A stretch of DNA of 64,000 bases from Kineosporia babensis (GCF_021129305.1 NZ_JAJOMB010000003.1:434001-498000); one strand, 5' to 3'. Numbered from the stretch's first letter, positions 48,957 through 56,362 are shown. The notes: generated from the letters alone by a model not told the origin. Translations and numbers: made by a program.

Positions 48957-49153
48957 GCCGGGGCCTCGGTCTTGTCGTCGGCTGGCGCGTCGTCGTCTTC
49001 GCTGTCTTCGTCGGTGTCGTCGTTGCCCTTGCGGGACTCAACGATGACGAGGTGGATGACGCAGACGAGGGGGCGGATCCACATCCAGACCGGGACGGCC
49101 AGGGACACGAAAGCGACGGCGACGAAGCCGATCGCGGCGGCGATGTGCTTCAC
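48953..49153 (-). CDS. Small membrane protein with acidic tail, 66 aa
   Basis: GTG 49153 overlapping the previous stop. VKHIAAAIGFVAVAFVSLAV and WIRPLVCVIHLVIVESR are two membrane helices, then an Asp/Glu-rich tail (DDTDEDSEDDDAPADD). Spd-like; unknown. Confidence 0.6.
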   Translation of the reverse strand: MKHIAAAIGFVAVAFVSLAVPVWMWIRPLVCVIHLVIVESRKGNDDTDEDSEDDDAPADDKTEAPA

Positions 49154-49641
49154 GACGCACCGACCGGATCGAATTCGGTGGAGTCCCAGCCGTACGGGAC
49201 CACAGTGGCAGGGTCGACGTTCTTGCCGCCAACAGCCTCCTCCAGCGCGTCCACGTCGATGCCCTCGGGGGCGCCGAGAACGACATGCCAGGAGGGTGCT
49301 CCCGCCTGGAAGTCCTTGTTGTCGGGCATCACGTAGCAGATGTCGCCGTCGGTCGTGTACGAGCCGAAAAGGCCACCGTGGCCACGCTGGTCGGAAATCA
49401 GTGACGCGGCGGCCTCGTCGTGCACGGCGGGACGCACATACTTCAGGACGGGCTTCCCGGTAGAGAACTCGTCGACAGCCCGGTAAAGGTCGCCGTACGG
49501 TCCGACGGGCGCTGCTTCCTTGGGGGTGGCCTTGTACTGGTCGCGGCGCCGGTAGTCGTCGTAGGCGGTCCAAGCAAGGAAAGCGATACCGGTGATAGCG
49601 AGACCGGTCGCGGAAATGTCGCGCGCCTTGGTGGCGTTCAC
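49150..49641 (-). CDS. Membrane-anchored protein, 163 aa
   Basis: GTG 49641. DISATGLAITGIAFLAWTAY is a membrane anchor, then a soluble domain (GPYGDLYRAVDEFSTGKPVL, DEAAASLISDQRGHGGLFGS, DICYVMPDNKDFQAGAPSWH). No family recognised. In the spd-type gene run. Confidence 0.6.
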   Translation of the reverse strand: MNATKARDISATGLAITGIAFLAWTAYDDYRRRDQYKATPKEAAPVGPYGDLYRAVDEFSTGKPVLKYVRPAVHDEAAASLISDQRGHGGLFGSYTTDGDICYVMPDNKDFQAGAPSWHVVLGAPEGIDVDALEEAVGGKNVDPATVVPYGWDSTEFDPVGAS

Positions 49642-49643
49642 GG

Positions 49644-49751
49644 CTACTTGCCTTTCTTCGAAACCCAGCCCTGGACGGGCGGGAGTGGCTTGCCGGTGGT
49701 GTTGACGGTGTTCTTGCCGGGGGTGAGCGCGGGGCTCGTCTGGGCGCTCAC
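49644..49751 (-). CDS. Possible 35-aa peptide
   Basis: GTG 49751 overlaps the stop of the upstream gene (GTGA), and TAG lies 2 bases before the next start. VSAQTSPALTPGKNTVNTTG then KPLPPVQGWVSKKGK. Supported only by tight packing. Confidence 0.4.
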   Translation of the reverse strand: MSAQTSPALTPGKNTVNTTGKPLPPVQGWVSKKGK

Positions 49752-49981
49752 CGGAGGGCTGCCTTGTCAAGTTCGTCGGCGAGCTGGCCGAGTTGCGCGG
49801 CGTAGGCGCGGAGTTCGTTGCTGGTGTGGTCGCTCGACGTGTACCCGTTGACGGCGCGGGCGGTGGGGATACCGTTCTCGCGGCGGAGGCCGAAGACGGA
49901 GAGGGCGCCGAGGGTGACGGCCTGGGTTTCCTGGTCGGTGTCGTACGGGGTGGTGCGGGACTCGGTCCAGGTGATGGTCAT
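49748..49981 (-). CDS. Small hypothetical protein, 77 aa
   Basis: ATG 49981 overlapping the previous stop. MTITWTESRTTPYDTDQETQ, VFGLRRENGIPTARAVNGYT, ELRAYAAQLGQLADELDKAA. C-terminal helix, beta N-terminus. Unknown. Confidence 0.6.
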   Translation of the reverse strand: MTITWTESRTTPYDTDQETQAVTLGALSVFGLRRENGIPTARAVNGYTSSDHTSNELRAYAAQLGQLADELDKAALR

Positions 49982-50265
49982 GCCGTCACCTGCCGGTGGT
50001 CGTCGCAGGGGCGGCCTTCGGTGTCGGAGAGGCCGGGGCAGTAAATGGTGTCGTTGCGCGAGCACGGGTAGACGGTCGGGAGGCCGACGGTCATGCGAGC
50101 CCAGAGTTCGCCGATCTCGTCCTGGGTGACCTTGTACGGCTCGGTGAGGCCGATCTGGTTCGGGGTGATGTCGGTCTTGTGGGTGACGACGATGCCGCGG
50201 GTGGTGTTGTAGATGGCGGGTCCGTCGTCGTCGCGGGTGACGACCCAGTTGCTGGTGTCGGCCAT
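49978..50265 (-). CDS. Small hypothetical protein, 95 aa
   Basis: ATG 50265 with the strong GGGGGAAACCA SD. MADTSNWVVTRDDDGPAIYN, TRGIVVTHKTDITPNQIGLT, WARMTVGLPTVYPCSRNDTI, CPGLSDTEGRPCDD. Beta-rich with a C-terminal Cys cluster. Preceded by a hairpin element. Unknown. Confidence 0.6.
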   Translation of the reverse strand: MADTSNWVVTRDDDGPAIYNTTRGIVVTHKTDITPNQIGLTEPYKVTQDEIGELWARMTVGLPTVYPCSRNDTIYCPGLSDTEGRPCDDHRQVTA

Positions 50266-50321
50266 TGGTTTCCCCCGTGGTTTACTGGTCTGGTCTTGCG
50301 ATGTGAGAGTTGCGGGGCGTT

Positions 50322-50353
50322 GGCCGGTCAGGTGTTTGCGCGCCTGACCGGCC
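50322..50353. terminator. 11-bp stem hairpin between early genes
   Basis: GGCCGGTCAGG / CCTGACCGGCC around TGTTTGCGCG. It lies between genes at 50366 and 50265 and resembles the hairpin at 28351-28382 and a weaker one at 50543-50577. Could end transcription or act as an operator. Confidence 0.65.
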
Positions 50354-50365
50354 GTTCGCGTTTTG

Positions 50366-50503
50366 TCAGGAGCCGGTGGCGTACTGGCCGCCGCCGTGCC
50401 AGACGGTGTTGTGGGCGTCGGCGAGGGTCTGGGCCTCGCCTCCGGAGACGTCGGCGAACTGGATGTCGGTGTGGTCCGGGCTGGAGCAGAAGATGCCGCG
50501 CAT
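50366..50503 (-). CDS. Small protein, 45 aa
   Basis: ATG 50503. MRGIFCSSPDHTDIQFADVS then GGEAQTLADAHNTVWHGGGQ. Downstream of the excisionase-like gene, between two related leader hairpins. Unknown. Confidence 0.5.
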   Translation of the reverse strand: MRGIFCSSPDHTDIQFADVSGGEAQTLADAHNTVWHGGGQYATGS

Positions 50504-50571
50504 GGCTGGTCTCGTTTCTGGTTGAGAGTTGCGGTGGGTGGTCCGTGGCCGGGCGTTTGCGCGCCTGGTGG

Positions 50572-50763
50572 TCACGGGGCTGGGGCGGGTTCGGCGGTTG
50601 CGCTGACGGGTTGCCGGATGGCGTCTGAGTCGGACTTTTTGACGCGGAGTCGTTTGCCGACCCAGTGGGCGTCGAGGTCTCCGGCGGCGATCCAGCGGAG
50701 CACGGTGGTCGGGTGGACCTGGTGCTGTCTGGCTACCTGGGTTGTGGAGAGCTCGTCGTCCAC
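50572..50763 (-). CDS. Excisionase/MerR-like helix-turn-helix protein
   Basis: 63 aa from GTG 50763. LSTTQVARQHQVHPTTVLRW then IAAGDLDAHWVGKRLRVKKS is the AlpA/BldC/excisionase winged HTH pattern (Thr-xx-VA, W at the turn). Divergent from the GntR gene. It may serve as Xis for the integrase at 27.4 kb or as an operon regulator. Confidence 0.7.
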   Translation of the reverse strand: MDDELSTTQVARQHQVHPTTVLRWIAAGDLDAHWVGKRLRVKKSDSDAIRQPVSATAEPAPAP

Positions 50764-50936
50764 AGTTCCCCTCCTTCCGTCACTTGCAGTCGATGCAGTG
50801 CATTCACTGCGTGACGATGAAGCTAGCCGCTGCGGTTAGTACCGGTCAATACGGCAGCACGATTTCTCCGGAAGATCTCAAAGACTGGGCAGTACCGGCT
50901 AGTGCCAGCACGCACCACTGCCAGTAACTTGAAGAC
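50764..50936. promoter_or_regulatory. Divergent control region of xis-like and korA-like genes
   Basis: It contains the palindrome GCAGTGCATTCACTGC (50795-50810) and two related blocks, TTAGTACCGGTCAATAC and CAGTACCGGCTAGTGCC (~50836-50905), that could be operators for the GntR protein. The GTG at 50937 has no strong SD, so the korA-like mRNA may be short-leadered. Confidence 0.55.
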
Positions 50937-51704
50937 GTGGCCCCAGAAGACGCGCAGCATGTAGTCATCGCCAACGCCCTGAAGCGGCGCATAGAGGACG
51001 GCGAGCTACTGCCGGGGTCGCGCATACCGTCCGAGCAGGCCCTGGCGGATGAGTTCGGCAGGCCGCGGCCGATCGTCCGGATGGCCCTCAACATCCTTCG
51101 CAGCAACGGCCTCATCGACACGCGCCCGGGGCGAGGCACGTACGTACGGGAGAAACCCGCGGTGATCGTCCGGCGCTCGGACAGGTACAAGCGAGGAGCG
51201 CCTGGCGGGCTACCGACGTCGCCCCTCTGGCGGGACGCTGTCAGCGCTGGACGTGCACCGGCTTTCGACCCGGAACCTCGAACGGTCACTGAGCGGGCGA
51301 GCGAACAGATCGCCTACCGCCTGCAGATCGAGCCCGGCGACCCGGTCATGCACACCAGCTACCGGTGGGTGGCAGACGGTCAGCCCGTGCAACTCTCCGA
51401 GTCGTGGGAACCGATGGCGATCGTCGGCGGGACAGCGGCGGAAGAGCCAGAGACTGGGCCGGGCGCCGGCTTGGGTGTGATTGCTCGGATGGACTTGATC
51501 GGGGTCCGGATCGACACCGTGTGGGAGGGCGTCCGGACGCGCCCGTCAACGGTCGAGGAGCGCCGTCAGTTGGCGATCCCTGAGGACGTGTGGGTCATCG
51601 TGATCCAGCGGACGTACACGGCCGGGGAGATGCCGGTGGAGACGTGCGACATCGTGATAGCCGCGGACCGGTACGAGCTCGAGTACATGATCCCGATCGA
51701 CTAG
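50937..51704 (+). CDS. GntR/UTRA regulator (KorA-like)
   Basis: 255 aa from GTG 50937. N-terminal GntR winged helix (IANALKRRIEDGELLPGSRI, PSEQALADEFGRPRPIVRMA, LRSNGLIDTRPGRGTYVRE). C-terminal UTRA effector fold (RLQIEPGDPVMHTSYRWVAD, GVIARMDLIGVRIDTVWEGV, VWVIVIQRTYTAGEMPVETC). In Streptomyces plasmids and AICEs KorA/KorSA of this type repress tra and pra and themselves. Its place beside xis-like and upstream of spd/tra-like genes fits that role. Confidence 0.8.
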   Translation: MAPEDAQHVVIANALKRRIEDGELLPGSRIPSEQALADEFGRPRPIVRMALNILRSNGLIDTRPGRGTYVREKPAVIVRRSDRYKRGAPGGLPTSPLWRDAVSAGRAPAFDPEPRTVTERASEQIAYRLQIEPGDPVMHTSYRWVADGQPVQLSESWEPMAIVGGTAAEEPETGPGAGLGVIARMDLIGVRIDTVWEGVRTRPSTVEERRQLAIPEDVWVIVIQRTYTAGEMPVETCDIVIAADRYELEYMIPID

Positions 51705-51746
51705 TTCACCCGTTCCAAACCTCTACGCCCGGGTAGCCGGAATGGT

Positions 51747-52112
51747 GTGCGGGTGCGTTTTCTGATGGTGGCTGCCGTCGTCCTGTTGGCTGCATGCTCT
51801 TCTCCGGGCGCCCCGAGTGCGACGCCTGAGCCTGCTGCACCGGAGACGACCGCTGCGGCTAGGGCGTCGGGCAAGGGCCTGGCCCGGTCAGTGCAGAAGG
51901 TCATCGAGGCCAACGGCGCGACGGCGAAGGTGTCGTGCGACGATTACGAGGGCATCCCGGGCCCCGACGGTGGCCTGGTGGGTCGCGCGGGCGACATCGT
52001 GGACTGCACGGCACGCATAGAGCCGCCAGGAGCGCCGACGTACCGGACCGGGATCCGCGTCACGTGGGACGACAACCGCGGGCACTTCAGGACCGAGGAG
52101 CAAGCCCAGTAG
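51747..52112 (+). CDS. Lipoprotein
   Basis: 121 aa from GTG 51747. RVRFLMVAAVVLLAACSSPG is a lipoprotein signal with LAAC lipobox. The mature domain (LARSVQKVIEANGATAKVSC, GRAGDIVDCTARIEPPGAPT, VTWDDNRGHFRTEEQA) resembles DUF4333/PASTA-like small domains of actinomycetal lipoproteins. Downstream of the korA-like gene; could act in entry or superinfection exclusion. Confidence 0.7.
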   Translation: MRVRFLMVAAVVLLAACSSPGAPSATPEPAAPETTAAARASGKGLARSVQKVIEANGATAKVSCDDYEGIPGPDGGLVGRAGDIVDCTARIEPPGAPTYRTGIRVTWDDNRGHFRTEEQAQ

Positions 52113-52118
52113 CGACGC

Positions 52119-52150
52119 GGCCCCGCACCGGAAGCGATCCGGGCGGGGCC
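52119..52150. terminator. Bidirectional terminator
   Basis: GGCCCCGC(A)CCGG / CCGG(G)CGGGGCC stem with a 7-nt loop followed by TTCGG, between the plus-strand lipoprotein gene and the minus-strand replication gene. Confidence 0.75.
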
Positions 52151-52158
52151 TTCGGGCG

Positions 52159-53199
52159 TCAGAAGGGTGCGCTGCTGGACTGGGTTGCCCATGGGTCTCC
52201 TTGGGTGCCGAACAGGCTCCCGAGGAGGCTGTCGAACTGCGTGTTCGCCGTCGGTTGGGGCTGGTAGACGGCGACGTCGGTGCGCGGCTCCGGGGGCGCT
52301 TCCTTGGTGCAGACCTCGGGGACGTTGTACTGGTACACGGTGTCGACGCACTTGCACTGCTCAATGCGTTCGTAGGTGCTGTCGTGGGCTTCCTTCGCCA
52401 CGAACCCGTAACCCTTGCAGTCAGGGCATTTATTGTCTGCGTCTGGGCGCTCTACGGACTGCAGCCAGTCGACGATGAGGCCCGCCCCGGTGTCGCCGTC
52501 CCATTCTTCGTAACGGATGGCGAGGTGCAGCCCTTTCCAGGTCCAGCCGTCGGCTTCGAGGTTGTGGCAGATGCTGTTCATGGTCTTGAAGCTGATCTTG
52601 CGGGAGGCGATGGCGGGGATCGCGTCTCGGATGTACTTGGCGAAGGGATGCTTCTTCTTGGCTTGCTCCTCCTTCTGCTGCGGCTGTGGGGCGACTGCCC
52701 GAGGTTGGGGAAGGGGCGGCGCTTGGCCGTGGGTCGTGGGCTCGCTAGCAGCAGTATCCGGAGGATCTGCCTGGTCTAAGTCTTTGGTGGTAAGTGCTTT
52801 GTAAGAGTGTGGGTTGGCCGAGTGCGGTTGCGCCGAGTCGCGGTCGACCGAGTGCGGATAATCCACACTCGGCGGTGATACGTCCACGGTCGGATCCTGG
52901 GGAGTCATGTAGACGATGGTGTCGGTGACCCATTGGCCGCGCTCGGCTCGCCGCTTGATCTGCTTGACGTAGCCGATGGCCTTGAGCTTCTTCATGGCGT
53001 TCCGGTAGACCGTCTCGCCCTCTTCGGGGAATTGGCGGGCAAGGGTTCGGTGGTCGGTCCGCCAACCGTCCTCAGGGAAGCTCAATAGCCGGACAAGTAG
53101 GGCGAGTGCTTTGGAGTCCATGCGCGGGTCTTGGATGAGCTCTCGGGGCAGCCAGGTCGTTCCGGACTTGGGCCGCTCGCCGCGGACGATGTGAAGCAC
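52159..53199 (-). CDS. Replication initiator-like winged-helix protein
   Basis: 346 aa from GTG 53199. N-terminal HTH (LPRELIQDPRMDSKALALLV, WRTDHRTLARQFPEEGETVY, AMKKLKAIGYVKQIKRRAER) related to the protein at 20171. Polar linker with PQQKEEQAKKKH, a helical domain (FAKYIRDAIPAIASRKISFK, ICHNLEADGWTWKGLHLAIR) and a Cys cluster (CPDCKGYGF, QCKC) of DnaJ-type zinc knuckle. Suggests DnaD-like origin recognition. No iteron set was recognised beside it. Confidence 0.65.
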   Translation of the reverse strand: MLHIVRGERPKSGTTWLPRELIQDPRMDSKALALLVRLLSFPEDGWRTDHRTLARQFPEEGETVYRNAMKKLKAIGYVKQIKRRAERGQWVTDTIVYMTPQDPTVDVSPPSVDYPHSVDRDSAQPHSANPHSYKALTTKDLDQADPPDTAASEPTTHGQAPPLPQPRAVAPQPQQKEEQAKKKHPFAKYIRDAIPAIASRKISFKTMNSICHNLEADGWTWKGLHLAIRYEEWDGDTGAGLIVDWLQSVERPDADNKCPDCKGYGFVAKEAHDSTYERIEQCKCVDTVYQYNVPEVCTKEAPPEPRTDVAVYQPQPTANTQFDSLLGSLFGTQGDPWATQSSSAPF

Positions 53200-53434
53200 T
53201 TCGGTCCTGTCTGGACCCGCTACCGCCGACGCTGTGAGACACTGCTTCTACAACGTCACCGGAACTGGTCCTTGGTCGGGGAGTTTCGGTGTGGACGCCC
53301 TCAGAGTTTGCGGCTCTGGGGGCGTCGCTCTTTTGGCCTAAGCCTACCGTGTGCATACAAACGTTCGACGCACTGTGACGCCGTCTTGCACCGTTTGCCC
53401 TCCACTACTGGCGGGTCTCCCCGACGATGCCCGC

Positions 53435-53614
53435 ATGCGCATCTACGCGGGTACTGCTCTGATCGCTGCCGTCGTGTACGTGGCCGGGTTGCTTCTGCCG
53501 CCGGACACGGGGGCTGCGGTCACGGGGATCGCGGCGATCTTTTTTCTGTTCTCGGTGGCGATGATCGGGGTCGAGTTGATCCGGTCGTGGCAGGAGGATC
53601 GGCGGGAGTGGTGA
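53435..53614 (+). CDS. Small membrane protein, 59 aa
   Basis: ATG 53435. RIYAGTALIAAVVYVAGLLL and AVTGIAAIFFLFSVAMIGVE are two membrane helices; the tail is RSWQEDRREW. The 235 bases upstream (53200-53434) hold only the divergent promoter region. Start of the plus-strand early operon. Unknown. Confidence 0.55.
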   Translation: MRIYAGTALIAAVVYVAGLLLPPDTGAAVTGIAAIFFLFSVAMIGVELIRSWQEDRREW

Positions 53615-53665
53615 GTCTGTCGGTGGTCGGTCGTACGCTGGCCGGAGTCGAGCTAGGGGGTTGGG

Positions 53666-53935
53666 ATGCCTGAATACATCACGCCGGAGGAGTTGTCTGT
53701 GGCTCTGTCGCGGGCTCGTGCGGCGTCGCTGGATGGTTCGGTGAACATGACTGAGTTGGTGGCCCGTCTGGAGGTCGAGACGGGTCGCACGTTGCCTCCG
53801 GCCGTGTCGGTGCCGTGGGATGACCCGTCGGTGCCCCCTCAGGCCCGGGAGCTCGGCAGGCGCATGCAGGCTCGGTCCCTGGCTCGGCTGGAGGCGTTGG
53901 TTGAGGCGGAGGAGCGGGGTCGGCGTAGCGCGTGA
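53666..53935 (+). CDS. Hypothetical helical protein, 89 aa
   Basis: ATG 53666 with GGGGG upstream. ITPEELSVALSRARAASLDG, NMTELVARLEVETGRTLPPA, ELGRRMQARSLARLEALVEA. All-helical; GTGA-type overlap with the next gene. Unknown. Confidence 0.55.
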   Translation: MPEYITPEELSVALSRARAASLDGSVNMTELVARLEVETGRTLPPAVSVPWDDPSVPPQARELGRRMQARSLARLEALVEAEERGRRSA

Positions 53936-54273
53936 GGCGGCCGGTGGTGTGGGCGTTGGGGGCGTTGCACGGGGTGGACGCGGATCTGCCGGATGTGCGG
54001 GATGGCTCTGGTCTTCCGACGGCCGGCGAGTGGTTGGCGCGCGCTCAGCCGGTCGTTGACCTCGAGTTCGGGTCCCTGTGGGAGTTGCAGGTGTCGTCGC
54101 TGCGGGGGCATCCGGGGTATCGGGCGTTGGTGAGGCCGATGCCGGAGCTGGGTTTGAACTGGTCGGTGGAGGGCCGTCTCAGCCTGCGGGATGGCGTTGA
54201 GGTGATCGAGGTGGTCCTGGCGGAGGTTGAGGTGTGGCCTCGGGAGTGGGGCGAGCCGTCGGTGGATGTGTAG
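53932..54273 (+). CDS. Hypothetical protein, 113 aa
   Basis: GTG 53932. VWALGALHGVDADLPDVRDG, LARAQPVVDLEFGSLWELQV, RPMPELGLNWSVEGRLSLRD, VEVWPREWGEP. Beta-rich C-terminal half. No family recognised. Confidence 0.5.
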   Translation: MRRPVVWALGALHGVDADLPDVRDGSGLPTAGEWLARAQPVVDLEFGSLWELQVSSLRGHPGYRALVRPMPELGLNWSVEGRLSLRDGVEVIEVVLAEVEVWPREWGEPSVDV

Positions 54274-54364
54274 GGCGTTCGGTCAACTACTCTCAGGTAC
54301 TGCTACCTAGCAACGCACGTCCGTTGTAAGGTTCTTCCATCGGCACAAACGACGGGGGAAACCA

Positions 54365-54712
54365 ATGAACAAGATCGACAACACCTACCGCACCACCAAG
54401 AACGGCGCGAAGGTCGTCTACGGCCCCGCCAGCCAGGTCATCGCCGGGCGCACCGTTGCCGTCGTCAAGGCCAACAAGAGCGTCGAGCACGTCGCCATCG
54501 CCAGCATCGGCAAGCCCTTCGCCGTGGGCAGCGTCCAGTACGTGTACGGCTACCTCACCGCTCAGACCAGCACCCCCAGCAAGCCCCGCAGCGGCTGGTC
54601 GAACGCCTCCCGCAACCGGTACGGCAACCGCCGCTCCTGCGTCTCCGGCGGCAACTGCTCCAGCTTCGGCAACGGCAGCTCCTGCGGCGGCCACGACTGC
54701 GACGGCTACTGA
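54365..54712 (+). CDS. Gly/Ser/Cys-tailed small protein
   Basis: 115 aa from ATG 54365 with a strong GGGGGAAACC SD. N-terminal beta part (YGPASQVIAGRTVAVVKANK, HVAIASIGKPFAVGSVQYVY), then a Ser/Gly/Cys/Asn-rich tail (CVSGGNCSSFGNGSSCGGHD). The first gene of the 54.4-56.0 kb unit. Tail cysteines suggest metal binding. Unknown. Confidence 0.6.
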   Translation: MNKIDNTYRTTKNGAKVVYGPASQVIAGRTVAVVKANKSVEHVAIASIGKPFAVGSVQYVYGYLTAQTSTPSKPRSGWSNASRNRYGNRRSCVSGGNCSSFGNGSSCGGHDCDGY

Positions 54713-55950
54713 TGGGCACCCGCGTCAGCCACTGGGCCCACCTCACCGGGCGCGTCCTTGCCTCCCAGTCCCTGCCCCGCCACCAGGGCCCCGGCGGCCC
54801 CACTGGCGCCGAATACGTGCGTGTCACCAGCATCCGAGGGCACGCCGTCCAGGGAATCGTGATCGTCGAGCTCGACGGCATCGTCGAGCTGTGGACCAAT
54901 CAAGACCCTGACGACGTCCGAGTCGTCACGTCCGAGCCGTCCATACTTACCCACACCACCGACGTAGCCCGCCACGACGGACCCATGACTCTGTATCAGG
55001 CCATGCAGCTCCTCGATGAGGCGGACGGCAAATGGCGGGCCGTCGCCCAGCAGGCCATCGCCCACTCGGTACCTGGCGGAGTCCGCGGCCACCGTCACCG
55101 CCCGCGGCACGAAGAGATCGCCCTTGAAAGGTCCCGGCCGCCCCTGCCTCACGCTCAGTCGTCTCGGTACACGCGGGCCCGTATCCGCCGCGTCGGCACA
55201 CACCGGTGGTCCGCCGACCTCGGACACGGCAGCTCAATGCGGCCACTCGGCGAGCACGACACCCACGAGGCGGCCCTCGCCGCCGTGCAAGCTGGCCACG
55301 ATGACGCCTGGCGGACTCTCCGAGCCTGGCTGGCCACCTACGTCGCCGGGGCCTGGACCTTGGCCAGCGAAGAGCTGTCCATTATTGAGGAGGACCGCCT
55401 ACCCGGGCCGGCCGTCGCCGAGCTCCTCGGCATCGCATCCGGCACCTGGCGCGGCTATGTCTCCCGAGGGCAGGCCCCTGCACCGGACGGACGCTCCGGC
55501 GACGGTCGCCCCTACTGGACCACGGCCACCCTGGACGCCTGGGACCGCCCCGGCCAAGGTGCTCGCACCGACCTCCACACCGACGACCCACAGGGGGAAA
55601 CAATGTCCACCACCACCTCATTCGGTTCCTGGGTGTCCGCTGACGCCACCAACCTCACCGTTGAGGAGTCGATCGCCTCCTATCTCAGCGGCGGCGACAT
55701 CGACTGGCTGGCCCGCATGGAAGAGTCCGGCGCCGTCGATGCGATGGCTGCGGACTACCGTGCCGCGATCAACGAGGCGCTGCCCGACGGCGTCAGCCTC
55801 GCCGGGAACGAGTTCTACGGCCCGCACGCCCCGCACGAGCGGGCCTGGGACGGCTACCCGGTGACCGAGGACGGCGACCTCGACCTGGCCGCGATCGTCG
55901 AGGGCATCGACCTCGCCCCGATCCTGGAGCGCCACGACGTCAGCAGCTAA
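54712..55950 (+). CDS. Fused or nested HTH protein with second domain
   Basis: 412 aa from ATG 54712 (TGATG overlap). Residues ~1-110: beta domain (EYVRVTSIRGHAVQGIVIVE). ~150-300: a helical part and an HTH near the end (PGPAVAELLGIASGTWRGYV, YWTTATLDAWDRPG). From residue 298 a distinct acidic domain begins at an internal ATG (55603) with a strong GGGGGAAACA SD. No stop separates them, so both a full-length fusion and a 115-aa internal product may be made. Confidence 0.55.
   Translation: MGTRVSHWAHLTGRVLASQSLPRHQGPGGPTGAEYVRVTSIRGHAVQGIVIVELDGIVELWTNQDPDDVRVVTSEPSILTHTTDVARHDGPMTLYQAMQLLDEADGKWRAVAQQAIAHSVPGGVRGHRHRPRHEEIALERSRPPLPHAQSSRYTRARIRRVGTHRWSADLGHGSSMRPLGEHDTHEAALAAVQAGHDDAWRTLRAWLATYVAGAWTLASEELSIIEEDRLPGPAVAELLGIASGTWRGYVSRGQAPAPDGRSGDGRPYWTTATLDAWDRPGQGARTDLHTDDPQGETMSTTTSFGSWVSADATNLTVEESIASYLSGGDIDWLARMEESGAVDAMAADYRAAINEALPDGVSLAGNEFYGPHAPHERAWDGYPVTEDGDLDLAAIVEGIDLAPILERHDVSS
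55603..55950 (+). CDS. Acidic protein, 115 aa (internal start)
   Basis: In-frame ATG 55603 with an SD nearly identical to that of the gene at 54365. MSTTTSFGSWVSADATNLTV, DIDWLARMEESGAVDAMAAD, YPVTEDGDLDLAAIVEGIDL. Acidic, compact. Probably the originally separate gene that now lies in frame with its upstream neighbour. Confidence 0.5.
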   Translation: MSTTTSFGSWVSADATNLTVEESIASYLSGGDIDWLARMEESGAVDAMAADYRAAINEALPDGVSLAGNEFYGPHAPHERAWDGYPVTEDGDLDLAAIVEGIDLAPILERHDVSS

Positions 55951-55962
55951 CCGCCGAACGCA

Positions 55963-56000
55963 CAGAGCGCCCCGGACCAAGTCAGGTCCGGGGCGCTCTG
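55963..56000. terminator. 16-bp stem terminator
   Basis: CAGAGCGCCCCGGACC / GGTCCGGGGCGCTCTG, perfect 16 bp with loop AAGTCA, after the stop at 55950. Confidence 0.85.
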
Positions 56001-56110
56001 CTGTTCCCGCACGGGCCGTCCTGCCGCTCTGGGCTGGTGGCTGGTGTCCGCTGGGTCGAACCGCGGCCTCCCGGCCTGGGGAGGCGATCCTCGGGCCGGG
56101 AGGGGAACGT

Positions 56111-56362
56111 CTAGTCGGGGTCGCGGGTGAGCCACGCGTCGACGTGGCGGGGCCGGTGTCGGGCCCACCGGTAGCCGCCAGTGGATGCGTTGTGCACGTA
56201 CGGCTCGTATTGGCCGAGTGCGGCGCTGGGCTGGACAGGTGCGGTCAGGGGGCGGCCGTCGTCGCCGAGGACGGGTTTCCCGTTTTCCATGCGGACGAGG
56301 GTGACGCGCCAGCGAGCGTCGATGTGGTGGCCTGCTGCGGGCCCGTCCTGCAGTAGCGGCAC
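56111..56362 (-). CDS. Hypothetical protein, 83 aa
   Basis: GTG 56362 with GAGGGGG upstream is preferred to a longer ORF reaching 56611. GPAAGHHIDARWRVTLVRME, GDDGRPLTAPVQPSAALGQY, TGGYRWARHRPRHVDAW. The C-terminal YxWARHRPRHV motif is basic. The neighbouring frame holds CRYC just upstream, raising the chance of a broken zinc domain. Unknown. Confidence 0.5.
   Translation of the reverse strand: MPLLQDGPAAGHHIDARWRVTLVRMENGKPVLGDDGRPLTAPVQPSAALGQYEPYVHNASTGGYRWARHRPRHVDAWLTRDPD

Noticed and set aside
53229-53241. TGAGAC copies near 53235 and 57305 as extra translocase sites
   Set aside because: Single 6-mers are expected by chance many times in 64 kb; only the periodic array at 43.4 kb is convincing.
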